In this document: positions 1 through 11,334 of the stretch, one piece after another
Layout: every line of letters begins with the position of its first letter
Numbering within the stretch: the stretch's first letter is position 1
Origin: Parasitella parasitica
Lineage: Eukaryota; Mucoromycota; Mucoromycetes; Mucorales; Mucoraceae
NCBI GenBank assembly: GCA_025201805.1
Contig: MU619280.1
Location: forward strand, 34,927-98,926
Direction: 5' to 3'
DNA: 64,000 bases
Made by a program: the position numbers and the translations under genes
Notes under the pieces: model-generated
Database searches by the model: none
The model's input: the letters and a program-made list of their open reading frames with translations, nothing else
Told to the model about the DNA's origin: nothing

Positions 1-1569
1 TGAAAAATTTTAATTTTTGAGCGAGATAATGGCGAAAAACACTATGGTTTTTTACCCTTTTGAATGGCTCCATTTTGGCCCTGTAAGTCTAGGGACGAAA
101 AATCGTAGATTGAATCTGGTCGAGGTAAGAATTTGATTATTGGCAGAAATAATAAAGCTATAGTTGTGAACAAAATATTAATGTGTAGGTATTGACATGA
201 TGGTTTGTTTGGTCAAGTTTATAGAGCTGAAAGTGCTCAAATTATGTTTGCTTTTACTCAAAAACTATCAAAAAGTGCGTTTTGTGGATATTTGAAAATC
301 GGTAATAAGAAAAAAGTGTTTATATAGCCCTGTCATCTATACGGTTAGATGCAGAATTCATTTTTTATTATAAAACACTTAGTACACATATTCGATATAC
401 CTATTATGTTTTTGAGCTATCCAGCAATGAACTAATGCAAAAATTCTTCAATTCTGGTTTGGGTCAAATGAAAACACACCGCTGGGATTAAATTTACAGC
501 CTCTTTTCTCACTGTAAATGAGAACACCGCCTATTTTCAATTGAGGAGCAAAGGCTGATTCTATTAGGTAACTTTGGTATGTCTCAATATAAATCGATAG
601 CTAAGATATTGTATAATACGGGTTCAAAACCCATTTTTATATACCTTCATTTTTGAATGAAATAAATACCACTAAATCTAAAGCATCACCTTTTTCTCCG
701 CTAAAAGGCCCAAGTTGAAATCTCTGATATCTTTACAAACTATTAAGCGATAGAGACATAACCTTCAGCCAAAATCTTGTTTTTTTGCACCGTTCTTCGT
801 CATATCCGAGTTTTATGCACCTCTGACCGTTTTTCAGATTTTGCTATGTTTGGACCCCAAACCTCATATTCGATTTTCAAGTTTCAACTTTGGGTCAACC
901 TTCAGGGTCATTTTTAGGTACGAATTTGGGGTCCAAACCAGGTATACATCCTAGTACTAGTACAATAACTGTATCTCACTACGTCTTTGGATTCTCGATA
1001 TCTATCTTTGCTGTCGAGATATTCCCAAAGAACCAGATTTTGCAAATTTTGCAGATTTTACAGATACAGTATAATCAGCCAAAAGCTGCCATGTTTAGTG
1101 TAAGGAAGTATAATAATTGTGCCATACCATACGTGAATCATGTAGGCATACCACCAAACGTTTATACATTACTCGCTTACTTTACCTCTAACCCTCTATT
1201 TGGTGTAAGTTTGATATTACTATCCAAAGTAATCAGCAGAAGGAATCAGCGTTGCTGTGAAGCTTCACAATATGTTCCATACATCTAGGATATCTAACGG
1301 CTGAATCTATTGCTAATATTTAGTAACATAAGACGCACTATCCATTTTCAATGCCGTGTTATCAGAATTATCACTCTCTCTCTCTCTGAAAAAGATAATA
1401 CGCAGTGAATATTTTTTAGCTGCTGAAATTTTAACTCAATATTCTTCTTCTTGGTAGAAATTGTAGAATACTAATACGGCAATTGGCAGATTATTGTCTT
1501 TTCTTGTTAATATTGTGATATTTTGGCATGTTAAGATCCTATACAACACGATAATCTATCATAAACAAT
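1..1569. other. Gene-poor AT-rich region
   Basis: I see no convincing gene here. The longest open frame (about 130 codons starting near 890) has low-complexity composition, no recognisable motif and no splice-extended partner. A CT microsatellite lies at about 1373-1386. The region ends at a LINE insertion. A hairpin-forming inverted repeat at 848-938 is listed separately. Confidence 0.6.
848..938. repeat. 14-bp exact inverted repeat with 63-bp loop
   Basis: The arm GTTTGGACCCCAAA at 848-861 recurs as its exact reverse complement at 925-938. The arms are G/C-richer than the surrounding DNA. The role is unknown; it could be the relic of a small transposable element or a hairpin in a transcript. 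Confidence 0.5.
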
Positions 1570-1584
1570 TGATGTATGTTTATT
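1570..1584. repeat. Target-site duplication, left copy (TGATGTATGTTTATT)
   Basis: This 15-bp sequence is repeated exactly at the other end of the LINE fragment. On the left it runs directly into the T-rich complement of the element's poly-A tail, which sets the insertion's orientation as minus. Confidence 0.85.
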
Positions 1585-2377
1585 TTTTTATTTTTTTTTG
1601 TATGTGTGGTGACTTTATTAAATGATATTCAAAGACATGGTAGCTGTGTATAAGGTCTAAGTAGTAAGGGAAGGAGCAAGAGGTAGACGCAGAACAAAGG
1701 AAAACGACGAGGGATTAGCCCTGTTTAATTGCCTTGATGGCCCTAACAAGAGGCACTTGGTGAACCCAAGTGGCATTTGAGCATCCCAAAGTGCATTGAT
1801 AGTGGTATGTCTAAATAGTCGAAAAGACCTGACCCAAAAACAAGAGATGGTCATCCAAAAGGGGAAGACAATTGGGATCAAAAGTCAACCCCATCCAAAT
1901 GGCCTCAATATTGGGAAATGTCGCAGAGAAGTTGAAATGTTGAATCAGCTCAATCCATAAATATGTCTTGAATGGGCAGCCAACAACTAAGTGATACCGA
2001 TCCTCATATCCAGAGCAAAAGGGACAAGTAGGAGCAACGGTACGATTAAGAAGGTGTCTATAAGAATCGCATGCAATGGAATGATGTAGTAGACGCCACC
2101 AACGTTGTAGATCTTTACCAGCAAGATCTAGAGACCACAAAGCCTTCCAGAACGCCCGAAGGTACGGCAAGTACGACCGAATGTGAACAAGGGGAGGATG
2201 CGGCCAGGGACGACGTGGAGGAGGAGACTGCCAAGAGCGACGCAGGACACCGAGAGGGACAACGGACACAAGAAACTTCTTGGGACGACCAATATCGATA
2301 ACCCAGCCAGTTAGTTTTGGCAACCAAAGAGTTGCATAGTGGTGCAATACACCGGCAGAAGAGTTCCAGCTGACTGG
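1585..2377 (-). mobile_element. 5'-truncated, degenerate LINE (non-LTR retrotransposon) tail
   Basis: The minus strand encodes the C-terminal end of a reverse-transcriptase polyprotein. A 178-codon frame (2347 to 1811) carries a zf-RVT type zinc knuckle, CPFC followed by HLVVGC, in the usual W-rich context. After a stop at about 1811 the coding sense continues in a shifted frame to about 1657, so the copy is broken. An A-rich 3' tail shows as T-runs on the plus strand at about 1585-1600. The insert is bounded by an exact 15-bp duplication (1570-1584 and 2378-2392), as expected of target-primed reverse transcription with 5' truncation. Only the last part of ORF2 is present: no endonuclease and no RT core. 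Confidence 0.85.
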
Positions 2378-2392
2378 TGATGTATGTTTATT
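2378..2392. repeat. Target-site duplication, right copy (TGATGTATGTTTATT)
   Basis: Exact 15-bp match to the left copy. It marks the 5' truncation point of the LINE on the minus strand. Confidence 0.85.
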
Positions 2393-2842
2393 ACTGGATG
2401 ACTCCTCACATTATATATGGAACTGGTCACTTCATAGCGAAGAACTAGCCCAACAGATTACCAAGCTCAATTTATGATGCCAGCGTATTATATGCATACA
2501 ATATAGTATCTGTGTAAAGATAGTAATATCATAATATGATGGTATCAGTTACTTAAAAGTCGCAAGTATAATGAATGTAGCGGCAGTGGTTTTTTTTTCT
2601 GTCAAAACGTCGTACTTGAGTAACTTTAAAACGAATTTTTAAATGTACCACCGTATAATCTCAAAGACAGCATCTATGAAGCATGTAGTAGACAAAATAG
2701 TAATACGCTTGAATTATTAATATTTTCAGCAGACAACCCTATTTTGTATGCCCGAGTCCAATACGCTTTACACTAGTTAAATTTCAGTTATATTTGTACG
2801 CAAACTCAAGTGTGGGTTTGCATGAATTTATTCAATAAAAAA

Positions 2843-3115
2843 TTACCCATATAATAAAGCATTGCCTATGGCTCCACCAACGTTTTTGCCAGCCTCAGCA
2901 GCAGCATCTTCTGTATCTTTTCTTGATCCACGAGTTTGAGGATTGATAACGCCTTCCACTGTGCTTTTTACGCCAACAACAACACCGTTTACACCAAGAG
3001 ACATGCCACGAAGAAGAGTATCATCTCTTTTTTTGTCTAAAATTGGTGCAGCAAAAACACATTGCATTATAGTGTTTACCGCAATAATTGCGAGTAATGA
3101 AACTGAAGAGCGCAT
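2843..3115 (-). CDS. Small secreted protein, 90 aa (tandem paralogue 1)
   Basis: A single-exon 90-residue protein. It starts MRSSVSLLAIIAVN and has a hydrophobic signal peptide of about 20 residues ending in an A-P type cleavage context (VFAAP). The mature part is glycine-, valine- and threonine-rich with no cysteine pattern. I chose the inner ATG at 3115, although the frame stays open 43 codons upstream, because it places the signal peptide at the N-terminus and gives exactly the length of the neighbouring paralogue. The two share the N-terminal pattern, a 'VKS.V.GV..PQ' core, a GS(R/K) step and a 'GK/GH..G..IG' tail. Function is unknown; secretion is inferred. Confidence 0.75.
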   Translation of the reverse strand: MRSSVSLLAIIAVNTIMQCVFAAPILDKKRDDTLLRGMSLGVNGVVVGVKSTVEGVINPQTRGSRKDTEDAAAEAGKNVGGAIGNALLYG

Positions 3116-3536
3116 TTTGAGGTCTGGCCTAATGGAAAAAAAGAAGCTGAAGAGAGATAAACGCACAACTTGGCATGTCGATGCAGAAACAAATACTTTG
3201 ACTCCTGAATATGTGTTTAAAAAGCCCATTCTCTTTTTCGTCACTGTATGAGGGCATGCATAGCCAATACATTGTTGTTAATTTGGTACTCTTATAATCA
3301 ACAAACAGTGGAAATGTACAAGCTTATCATTTCACGCAAATATTTATGATGATCATATTTGTGTAATCGCTGTATTTGTTATTTTTCAAAGTTTTAACTT
3401 TGAATCGTGAATCATGCATGTGTATTATCACCAAAGTGGGTACTCGATGTTTAGAAACCAATTTTATTGATATTTTTGACAAAGTGCAGTAGACCTTAGG
3501 CATGAACAAACAGACATGCTTGAAAGACTTTCGAAT

Positions 3537-3809
3537 TTAGAGGATTCCTTTCAATGTGCTTCCGACTGAATCACCGATGTTTGATCCAGCAACATGGCCG
3601 CCCTTTTGGCCTTCAGTTTTACTACCAATAGATTGAGGCTTTACAACCCCACCAACCAGACTTTTGACTGTAGAGGAAGCCGTTCCAAGTGTGACATCCA
3701 AAGTGTTGTCCAAACCTGCTTTACCTGTGGGAAGAGCAACACTACCTGACATAAAACTAGCGACGGCAAGAAATGTAGCAGCAATAAAAAGTGAAACTGA
3801 TTGACGCAT
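3537..3809 (-). CDS. Small secreted protein, 90 aa (tandem paralogue 2)
   Basis: A single exon starting MRQSVSLFIAATFLAVASF, with a clear signal peptide cleaved near GSVALP. The mature protein is a short Gly/Ser/Thr-rich chain without cysteines. It lies about 420 bp upstream (minus-strand sense) of its sister gene. Equal length and the shared core (VKSLVGGVVKPQSIGS here, VKSTVEGVINPQTRGS in the sister) indicate a tandem duplication. It could be a cell-wall or matrix protein or an effector-like secreted peptide; nothing in the sequence decides between these. Confidence 0.78.
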   Translation of the reverse strand: MRQSVSLFIAATFLAVASFMSGSVALPTGKAGLDNTLDVTLGTASSTVKSLVGGVVKPQSIGSKTEGQKGGHVAGSNIGDSVGSTLKGIL

Positions 3810-4873
3810 CTATTACTATGTAATATAAAATTTAATAAAAAGATTTAACATAATAAATACGCTTACAATATTAGACACGCTGAGCAAATAGAATTGTTTG
3901 ATCTGTCAAAAACATAAAACCACTCATTCTTTTATACTTGTGGAATAAAGCCCCTTTTTCAAAGTTCGTTCTTTTATAATGAACATGAATGATACAATAG
4001 TATGCTCTTGAACTCGTATGGAGACATTGCATGATTACTGAGATAAATACATTTACCACGACCTAATGGGGTATGCGGTCCAAGTAAAATTTAATAGCTG
4101 TATTCAAATTACACGACACCTTATCAAGCAATTGTTATTAGAGGCCATATCCAATTCTGTACCCCTTTCTCTTTTGCAGAAACTAATTTACAGGATAGTT
4201 TTTTTTTCTAACAATCAACGTCATTTGCCAAATTTCGGCGCATTCAGGAACAGTGTTAAGGAAAATGGACTTCAAATAGAAACTTTCATTTGGTTTACAA
4301 TATATATAATCACCTTGACTTACTTTGACGATTTTTATTAGTGCTGCCAACAGAATATTTTGCATCATTCTATGTCACACATCTGCCACATGAATCATGC
4401 AACTTATTAGCAGATATCATGTATATTGAAAGCACCTGATCTAGAAAGCAATGTATTGTTGCTAGTTCATTTTGTAATATGCTATATGTATTCAATACAA
4501 TATTTCAAATGAGCAGAAGAGACAGAAGGGCCTCCTTTCAGTATGTAATATAAACTAATTATCAAAGATACATAAAATGACGAGTAACCTCCAGCGTTTA
4601 CTTGGATCATACCCGTTCAATTGTGAACTGTGCTCAAATTCTGCACATTTCGATACTACTGGGTAAGTGTCGCTTGGGATGCCAGACTAAACCCTTCACT
4701 AAGAAAGGTTTTACTTTTGATATTAATGCCATTTGTATTGAAACTTTCAGTTTAATCGTCGATCAAAAAGCTCCATGTTTCTGATTTCTTTTACGCCATG
4801 CACAAAAAAAAAGAGAGTACGGCTGATCTATGTGATTCTTTTCTCTTCATTTGTAATGTATATATTTATATAA
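3810..4873. other. Intergenic spacer
   Basis: This 1.06-kb spacer is upstream of both the secreted-protein pair (minus) and the PH-domain gene (plus), so it probably holds divergent promoters. Frames of 60-91 codons occur on both strands but overlap each other and match nothing I recognise. Confidence 0.5.
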
Positions 4874-5472
4874 ATGGCAACTATTACAAATGACCCTCCA
4901 CAATACTCGTCATCGCCACCCCCATCGTACAGTTGCACGGTCTATAAACAAGGTGCTGTGAGATTAAAAAAAGAAATTGGCATTGGTGGCACAGTGGAAA
5001 GCAACAGATCATGGAGGTAAATTGCAAGAAAAGAGGCCTTTTGTAGTAGAACTAAATTGTATCATGTAGAACTGTTTATTTTTGTCTCAGAGGCACTATC
5101 TTACATATTTACAAAAAAGAGAATAGCAAATGCCCGATTGACTACATTTCGATGCTCAAAGTTAATTGCGGTATAGCTACAGACTATAAAAAAGACAATG
5201 TGCTTCGGCTTCGACTGGGAACCACAAAGGAGCAGTATTTGATTATGCCATTGGGCCCTTTGCCAGAGACTATTTCTTGGTTTGAGCATTTGCAGTCATC
5301 GGCAAACATAAGCACTGATATCGACAAGCGACGCATGCCTAGAATATTGACTTTATCTCGAGGCAATAGTCAACTACAAGAGCACCTAAATCATACTAGA
5401 ACAATCACCTTGATTGTAGGGAAGACTCAAGCTGTTGTTCCTGTCTTGCAATGTCAGTTGAGAACCATTTAA
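4874..5472 (+). CDS. PH-domain-like small protein, 174 aa
   Basis: Two exons (4874-5016, 5091-5472) separated by a 74-nt GTAAAT...CTCAG intron, phase 2. The protein has a proline/serine start and then a pleckstrin-homology-like fold: a basic strand KQGAVRLKKEI, a WRGTILHIYKK strand, an LRLRLGTTKEQYLIMPLG strand, and a C-terminal helix with the typical tryptophan (ISWFEHLQSSANIS). The tail NISTDIDKRRMP resembles the segment that follows PH domains in some fungal trafficking proteins. A lipid-binding or membrane-adaptor role is inferred from the fold; no specific orthologue is recognised. Confidence 0.65.
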
Positions 5473-5783
5473 ACGAATAAAATAGTGAGATTTGCAACAT
5501 GACGCTTTAGAATCTACCTGCAAACCAAGCTCGAGCAGGAGGATTTCATATGTACTTACATTCATGGCTCAGTTCTAAGGGTTAATACTGACTTTCAACA
5601 GAGCCCTTAGTCTTCGTCTCTCTGTGACTTATTGAGGCAGTACGTGTTCCCTTTCTTTGAGTTGTGTCGCCCCCCCCCCCCTTTCTTCGAAAATCAATCT
5701 AGCAGTTTCCAAACTCAAAAGCAAATTTTTTCCATTTGAAATCACCTTTCTTTTTAACCCCTTTTTCAATAATATAATATAAA

Positions 5784-7578
5784 ATGGCGCAAGTAGCAAA
5801 ACCAACAACCGGTGGTGGTGTAAATGGTGGAAAGTTCCAAGACAAAGACAAGCCCATGGAGGTGCGTATGTCGAACATCACTGCTGCAAAAGGTATGTCA
5901 ACACGTTAAATGTAATTTTCGCGTTCTAAATCATGTCATGTACACACACACACACATCCACACAGCTGTTGGCGACGCGATCCGTACGTCGTTAGGTCCC
6001 AGAGGCATGGACAAAATGGTAAAATGCCAACAGCATGATCAGAACTGCTCGTTTAACCTTTGATGCGCTTTGTTTAGATTCAAACTGGTAGCGGTGAAGT
6101 CGTGATCACCAACGACGGTGCTACTATTCTCAAACATATGGCTGTTCTTCACCCTGCAGCCAAGATGGTAAATACCCCATCGTCAAGCAGCAAAATATCC
6201 GAGAATTAACTCTTGTTTGCAATAGCTTGTCGATTTATCCGCTGCACAAGATGTCGAAGCAGGTGATGGCACTACATCTGTTGTAGTTTTGTGTAGCTCT
6301 CTATTATCAGCTGCTGAAAAGATGTTGACTAAGGGCATTCATCCTACTACTATTGCCGAGTCCTTCCAGAAAGCAGCAACCAAATCAGTCGAGTATTTGA
6401 CCGAGATGGCCACTCCTGTTGATCTGAGTGATCGCGAATCACTGTTGAGAGCCGCCTCCACTTCTCTCAATTCAAAGATTGTCTCTCAGTACTCTTCTCT
6501 ACTGGCTCCCATTGCTGTTGACGCCGTTATCCGTGTTATCGACCCTGCTATTACAAATAACGTCAACTTGAATGATATTCGTGTAGTAAAGAAGGTTGGT
6601 GGCACCATCGACGATACCGAGCTGGTTGATGGACTTGTATTGAATCAAACTGTCGTCCGCTCTGCTGGTGGTGTTAATCGTATGGAGAAGGCCAAGATTG
6701 GTCTCATTCAATTCCAGCTTTCTCCTCCCAAGCCTGACATGGAAAATCAGATTGTTGTAAACGATTACAGGCAAATGGATAAGATCCTCAAGGAAGAGCG
6801 TCAATACCTCTTGAACATGTGCAAAAAGATCAAAAAGTCAGGCTGTAACGTTCTTTTGATCCAAAAGTCTATTTTACGCGATGCTGTTAATGACTTAGCT
6901 CTCCACTTTTTGGCTAAATTGAAGATTATGGTTGTAAAGGATATCGAGCGCGATGAAGTCGAGTTTATTGCGAAATCCCTTGGCTGCAAGCCTGTTGCAG
7001 ACGTCGAATCTTTCACTGACGATAAACTAGGGTATGCTGATTTGATCGAGGAGTCAGAGAATGCTGGAGCTCGAATTGTCAAAGTTACTGGCATGAAGCA
7101 TGCTGGCAAGACAGTCTCCGTCATTTGCCGTGGTGCCAATTCTCTTGTTCTCGAAGAATCACATCGTTCTCTTCATGATGCCCTTTGTGTCGTTCGTTGT
7201 TTGGTGAAGAAGCAGTTTTTGATCGCCGGTGGTGGTGCTCCTGAAATTGAAATCTCTCAGAAATTAATGGACCATGCAAAGACTTTGTCTGGTATGGAGC
7301 AGTACTGTTTCCAAGCATTCGCCGAAGCTCTTGAAATCATCCCCACCACCTTGGCTGAAAATGCAGGTCTGAATCCTATTGCTATTGTCACTGAATTAAG
7401 AAACAAGCACGCTCTTGGTGAAAAAACTGCTGGTATCAACGTCAAAAAGGGCACCATCACAAACATCTTGGATGAAAATGTCATTCAACCTTTATTAGTC
7501 ACCTCCAGTGCTCTTGAATTATCTGCTGAAACTGTTAAAATGATTATGAAGATTGACGATTTAGTTCAAAGTCGATAA
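5784..7578 (+). CDS. CCT4: T-complex protein 1 subunit delta (CCT4)
   Basis: A subunit of the cytosolic group II chaperonin TRiC/CCT, which folds actin, tubulin and WD40 proteins. Four exons (5784-5892, 5966-6018, 6078-6167, 6226-7578) give 534 aa, the normal length. Visible signatures are [21 protein letters not shown], the ATP-binding motif EAGDGTTS in the equatorial domain, and [13 protein letters not shown] and [11 protein letters not shown] nearer the C-terminus. Subunit delta is assigned from overall resemblance, particularly [19 protein letters not shown]. Intron 1 contains a short CA microsatellite. A C13 run lies about 100 bp upstream of the start. The gene is flanked head-on by the ENTH gene, only about 155 bp away. 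Confidence 0.95.
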
Positions 7579-7734
7579 ATGCATTCACATATTTAGATCA
7601 ACACGTTTATTATCCTTCCCTCCACCTTTCCCGCATTCCTTGATTTTTTATACTATATATATACTCACAAATGGAACTTTTTCATCGAAAATGAATAAAA
7701 AAAAACCAAGGATTTGTAAAAGTATTTTAATTTC

Positions 7735-9376
7735 TCAAGACAACAAATCATCAAAAGGAGAAGAGGTTTTAGTTACAGGCGTGGAAGGCTTTGATTGATT
7801 GTTGCTGGCCCAATCATTCCAACCAGTTTGTACGCTGGTATTCTTTAATGCGTTCATAGAGGGTCCAGTAGCTTGTGAGGTTTTGCTACTTGTTTTACCC
7901 AAAGAGTCCAAAGAAACAAAATTAGATGCTTGAGCCCACATACCAGTAGGTGTGCTAGTTTCAGGTTTTTTTTCTTCTTGAGTGGGTTGTTGTTGCTTCG
8001 GTTGTTGCTGGGATATTGGTGCCATAGGCGAGTCGAATATACGGAGAGATTGTTGCTGTAGAGTGCCAGCTGAAGGTGTCGCTGGTGTGTTGTTTGAACT
8101 ATCTCCTAGTAAATCGAACAAATCCTGCGGTTGTGATGACTTGAGTGCGGTTTGAGCAGGTACCTCAGCAACAGCATGTTGAAAATCAGCAAAGTCATCG
8201 TCTAGGATATTAGCAGCTGCTGGCTTTGTTTCTTGTGTAGGTGCAGGTTCTCCCCAGGTGAATTCTCCCCAATCATCATCATCATTAGATTGCTTAGTAT
8301 CAAAGTCGTCATTAGGGGCTTTCTTGGAGTTGGACGCAAAGGAATCCTGGTTGCTGTCACTGTGATATCCGCCTTGACTAGGGTATTCTTGATCATCTTC
8401 GTCATAACGGCCACTTTGATGAGGATAGGGGGTTTCCTCGCCAAAACTCAAAGCGTCGCCGTTAAAACTAAGACCGCCCCCACCCGAATAAGAATCACTG
8501 CCAAAGCCTAGATATCTCGATCCACCATGGCCAGATGATGATCCACCCAAGCCCATAGTTCGCATCATGCCAGAAGAATCAGACCCTATACCTACGTATT
8601 TGTTTCTATTCTTTTTAGCCAATTTACGCTCAGATCTGATCAATTCCGTATCCCCTAGTAACTCTACAATTTCTTTTGCTCGATTTCGGACTAGACGAAC
8701 ATCGTTATTAGGTCTCGTATCCCCTTTCCAAGCGCTACTACTTTACCGTTCAGTCCTTCATCTTTGCCTTTATCATCAATGTAATAAAAGTTTCGCATCA
8801 CTTTTATCGTGGATACATGCGAACGAGCGTCATCCACTACACGTTCTGAACCATTTTTTATGAGATACTCCAGCAAGACCAACGCCTGAGATAAGGATAT
8901 TCAATGTGAGCACAATTACAAACACATAAGCGCACACAAACCTTATATATTTGGCGCCACTGCTTGGGTTCCTTCTCGGTAAATCTTCTATATACGGTGG
9001 GCATAATTTCATTAAAATATTGGCTAAATGACTATGTGTTCAATAAGAAGACATTTGACATGTGCATAGCAGTATATTTACTAGTTGTAAGTGCCTTGTG
9101 CAATTTCTTGCATAAGTGTACTGGAGGCGCCCCAAGGATCACTGCTAGTAGCTTCATGAACCTTGCTCTCCATTTCTGTGTAATTCAACACGACATTCTT
9201 TCTAATTTCATGTTGGATATTCATCCGTGATTTCGATATTAAAACTTACAGCTTGTTAACCACGTCCTAGAGAAGATGGGCGGATGAGTTGACAAAGCAG
9301 TTGCATATCTACGGTTCAAATTAGCTACCTTGACTTCCCAGACATCAGGAATTTGGAAATTGGTTAGATTATTCAT
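7735..9376 (-). CDS. ENTH-domain clathrin adaptor (epsinR/Ent3-like), 453 aa
   Basis: Six exons read on the minus strand: 9376-9329, 9266-9250 (only 17 nt), 9201-9082, 9023-8942, 8885-8747, 8690-7735. Introns are 48-62 nt. The ENTH domain fills roughly residues 10-150, with the hallmarks VWEVKDVVNKLKNVVLN, DPWGAS, YLIKNGSERVVDDAR and VRNRAKEIVELL. The long low-complexity tail has a clathrin-box-like LFDLLGD, an acidic DDFADFQ like gamma-ear ligands, and WGEF/WNDW motifs. The gamma-ear type motifs favour the Golgi/endosome Ent3/epsinR class over plasma-membrane epsins; no ubiquitin-interacting motif is seen. It likely links clathrin, AP-1/GGA and phosphoinositide membranes. Confidence 0.9.
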
Positions 9377-9718
9377 TGGGTAGTTTAATAGAAAGCAAGT
9401 TGTTGTTTCTATAATAATAAAAAAGAAAGGAAAAATAGAAGCTTTGTGCGGATTACAAATTAAAATCCTGTTGCCTTTGTCGTCTATGCTTGTGACATCA
9501 GCGAAGCAAATGAGAATGTATGCACTGATACAGGTAATGTTACAACTGCTGAAATCAGATATAGGCATAATTGGATGCTTTGTGTGTTGTGTAGAGTTTA
9601 GGGACCAGTCATGATTAAATTTGCTATTCTAAACAGTATTCACTTGTAGCAAATACTTGTGTTAATTACTAAAAGTTTATTGAATGTTCTCTTTGTTTTC
9701 TCAAATGCATATTACATA

Positions 9719-10190
9719 TCACAGGGGTTTCTTTAGAATGACAAACCGAGTGTCGATCGTCAGACTTTCTGGCTAGTAGTAGGGCATTCTTTCTCCTGAG
9801 TTAGTAAAACCATATTATGCGTAGAAAGCTAAAACATCAGTTCTATTCTCAAAGACCTTCAAATAAGCTGTACGGTATCCGAGTTTCTTTACCTCTTGCC
9901 ACCAATACCTCGAGATTGATGATTAATACTGACGCAATATAAAGCAATTTCAGCCTCTCCAGCATGTTCCAATGACGGCTGCAGCACAGCTGTGCCGACA
10001 ACTTGATCTCCTTCAAATGCAAATAACAAATTATTTGGGTTTCCAGAGTTAAGGATCAGCTTCTCCACATCTTCTACAGACACATGAGGTTGTCTTACAA
10101 ACTCTTTTTCAAACGTCCAACCTCCTATAATTATCAAAGTATAAGAAAACATGTTTTATACGTATTTATAAATAACATTACCTTTGATAT
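9719..10190 (-). pseudogene. GNAT acetyltransferase pseudogene
   Basis: The minus strand carries a GNAT fold: GGWTFEKEF near the start, an acetyl-CoA-binding core ending in INHQSRGIGGK (the R/Q-x-x-G-x-G/A loop), then LGYRTAYLKVFENRT and a terminal RFVILKKPL. The parts are not in one frame. After GIGGK the frame shifts with loss of several residues, and stop codons (TAA after AFYA, TAG after MPYY) interrupt the tail. The 5' end has no good start, although a GTAATG...TATAG intron just upstream of GGWTF is still recognisable. It is best read as a decaying gene; two sequencing errors plus a missed intron would be needed to rescue it. Confidence 0.75.
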
Positions 10191-11334
10191 AAATTTTTGA
10201 TGTGTTAATTAGTAATTACATGGAAGCAATATTATTGGGCCCAAATATAACTAAACATTTATCAAAGAAAAGTATCCCAAATGCAATTAACGGCCAACGT
10301 CGCGCTTTATTAGTTTAAATTTGCAATAAATGCAGCACAGTAAGAGACAAAGTGCTATGCTTTTTATAGTTAATATGAAATCTATGCTGAGTTAGTTGAG
10401 TGCCACCTTCTTTTACTGTTCATGCATTAGCTATGACTGTGCGCAAATATATACGGTACATATTAAATACATGCATATGAAAACTGATAAAGAATTACAT
10501 GAAATTCAATATGTGATGTTTTGTATTTATAGCAAAAATGCTCCTCCTAGGAAAAAAATTAAATTTGTTTAATGTGCAAAAGGGTGAGTCGTCGTGCCAA
10601 GTATCCTTGGATATTGGAGCACATTGGGAATGGCTACTAATTTTAGTAGCACTTTCCTTTTTATTTGTTCCCTTGTACGTTACACTGTAATATTATCGTG
10701 AAACTTATGGAGACTGAAACCACTCTGTACTTTGAAATGTACTCCACATGACGCTTTACAACTTCACAGTGCTAAAAACTGGTAATACAAAGTTAACGCT
10801 TATTTTGTATGCAACATGTAAAAGGTCAAATGCCACCAATGGATATTATTCAACTTGCATATCCTTTAAAACTAGTTGTTCGATCCATGTATACATAAAT
10901 ACATTATTGTAACTATTGACGGATATTTATAATACGCCATATCTATTGATTTTCAACAATTACGCGGTTGATCCAAGTACCCAAATAGTAGGACATTGTG
11001 GTACACAATTCATATTTTGGCTGGTGAAAATACTCTATGCCAATGCAGACATCGCCAGGGATGGTAATATAAAACATTTTTCTTTAATCAAAACATCTAA
11101 AAACAAGCACAATGCATGAAATCATAAAGTTCCAACCTGTCTGAATTTGGTATATATCTATGAGGGCTTTCATATGTTGAGTGCCTGAGGTCTCACAACG
11201 ATACTCAAATTAATTGCAGTTGCACACAATTAGATTCTTGATGATATATACACCCGCTCTTGATTTTAAAGAACAATCAGTTGTATTGTTTCTTCGCTTT
11301 TCTTTTTCTACTTTACATAATTTGTATTTAAAAG
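10191..11334. other. Intergenic spacer
   Basis: About 1.1 kb of AT-rich DNA between the GNAT pseudogene and the RhoGAP gene. The best frame (about 67 codons at 10916) looks like chance. I see no RNA gene or repeat. Confidence 0.5.

Noticed and set aside
890..1288. 132-codon plus-strand frame
   Set aside because: Low-complexity translation (ILQILQILQ), no domain, no splice partner, overlaps an inverted repeat. Probably chance.
2071..2301. Plus-strand and other frames across the LINE fragment
   Set aside because: They are antisense shadows of the zf-RVT coding strand.
4066..4341. 91-codon frame, with an antisense frame over the same bases
   Set aside because: No motif and both strands look equally open; AT-rich chance frame.
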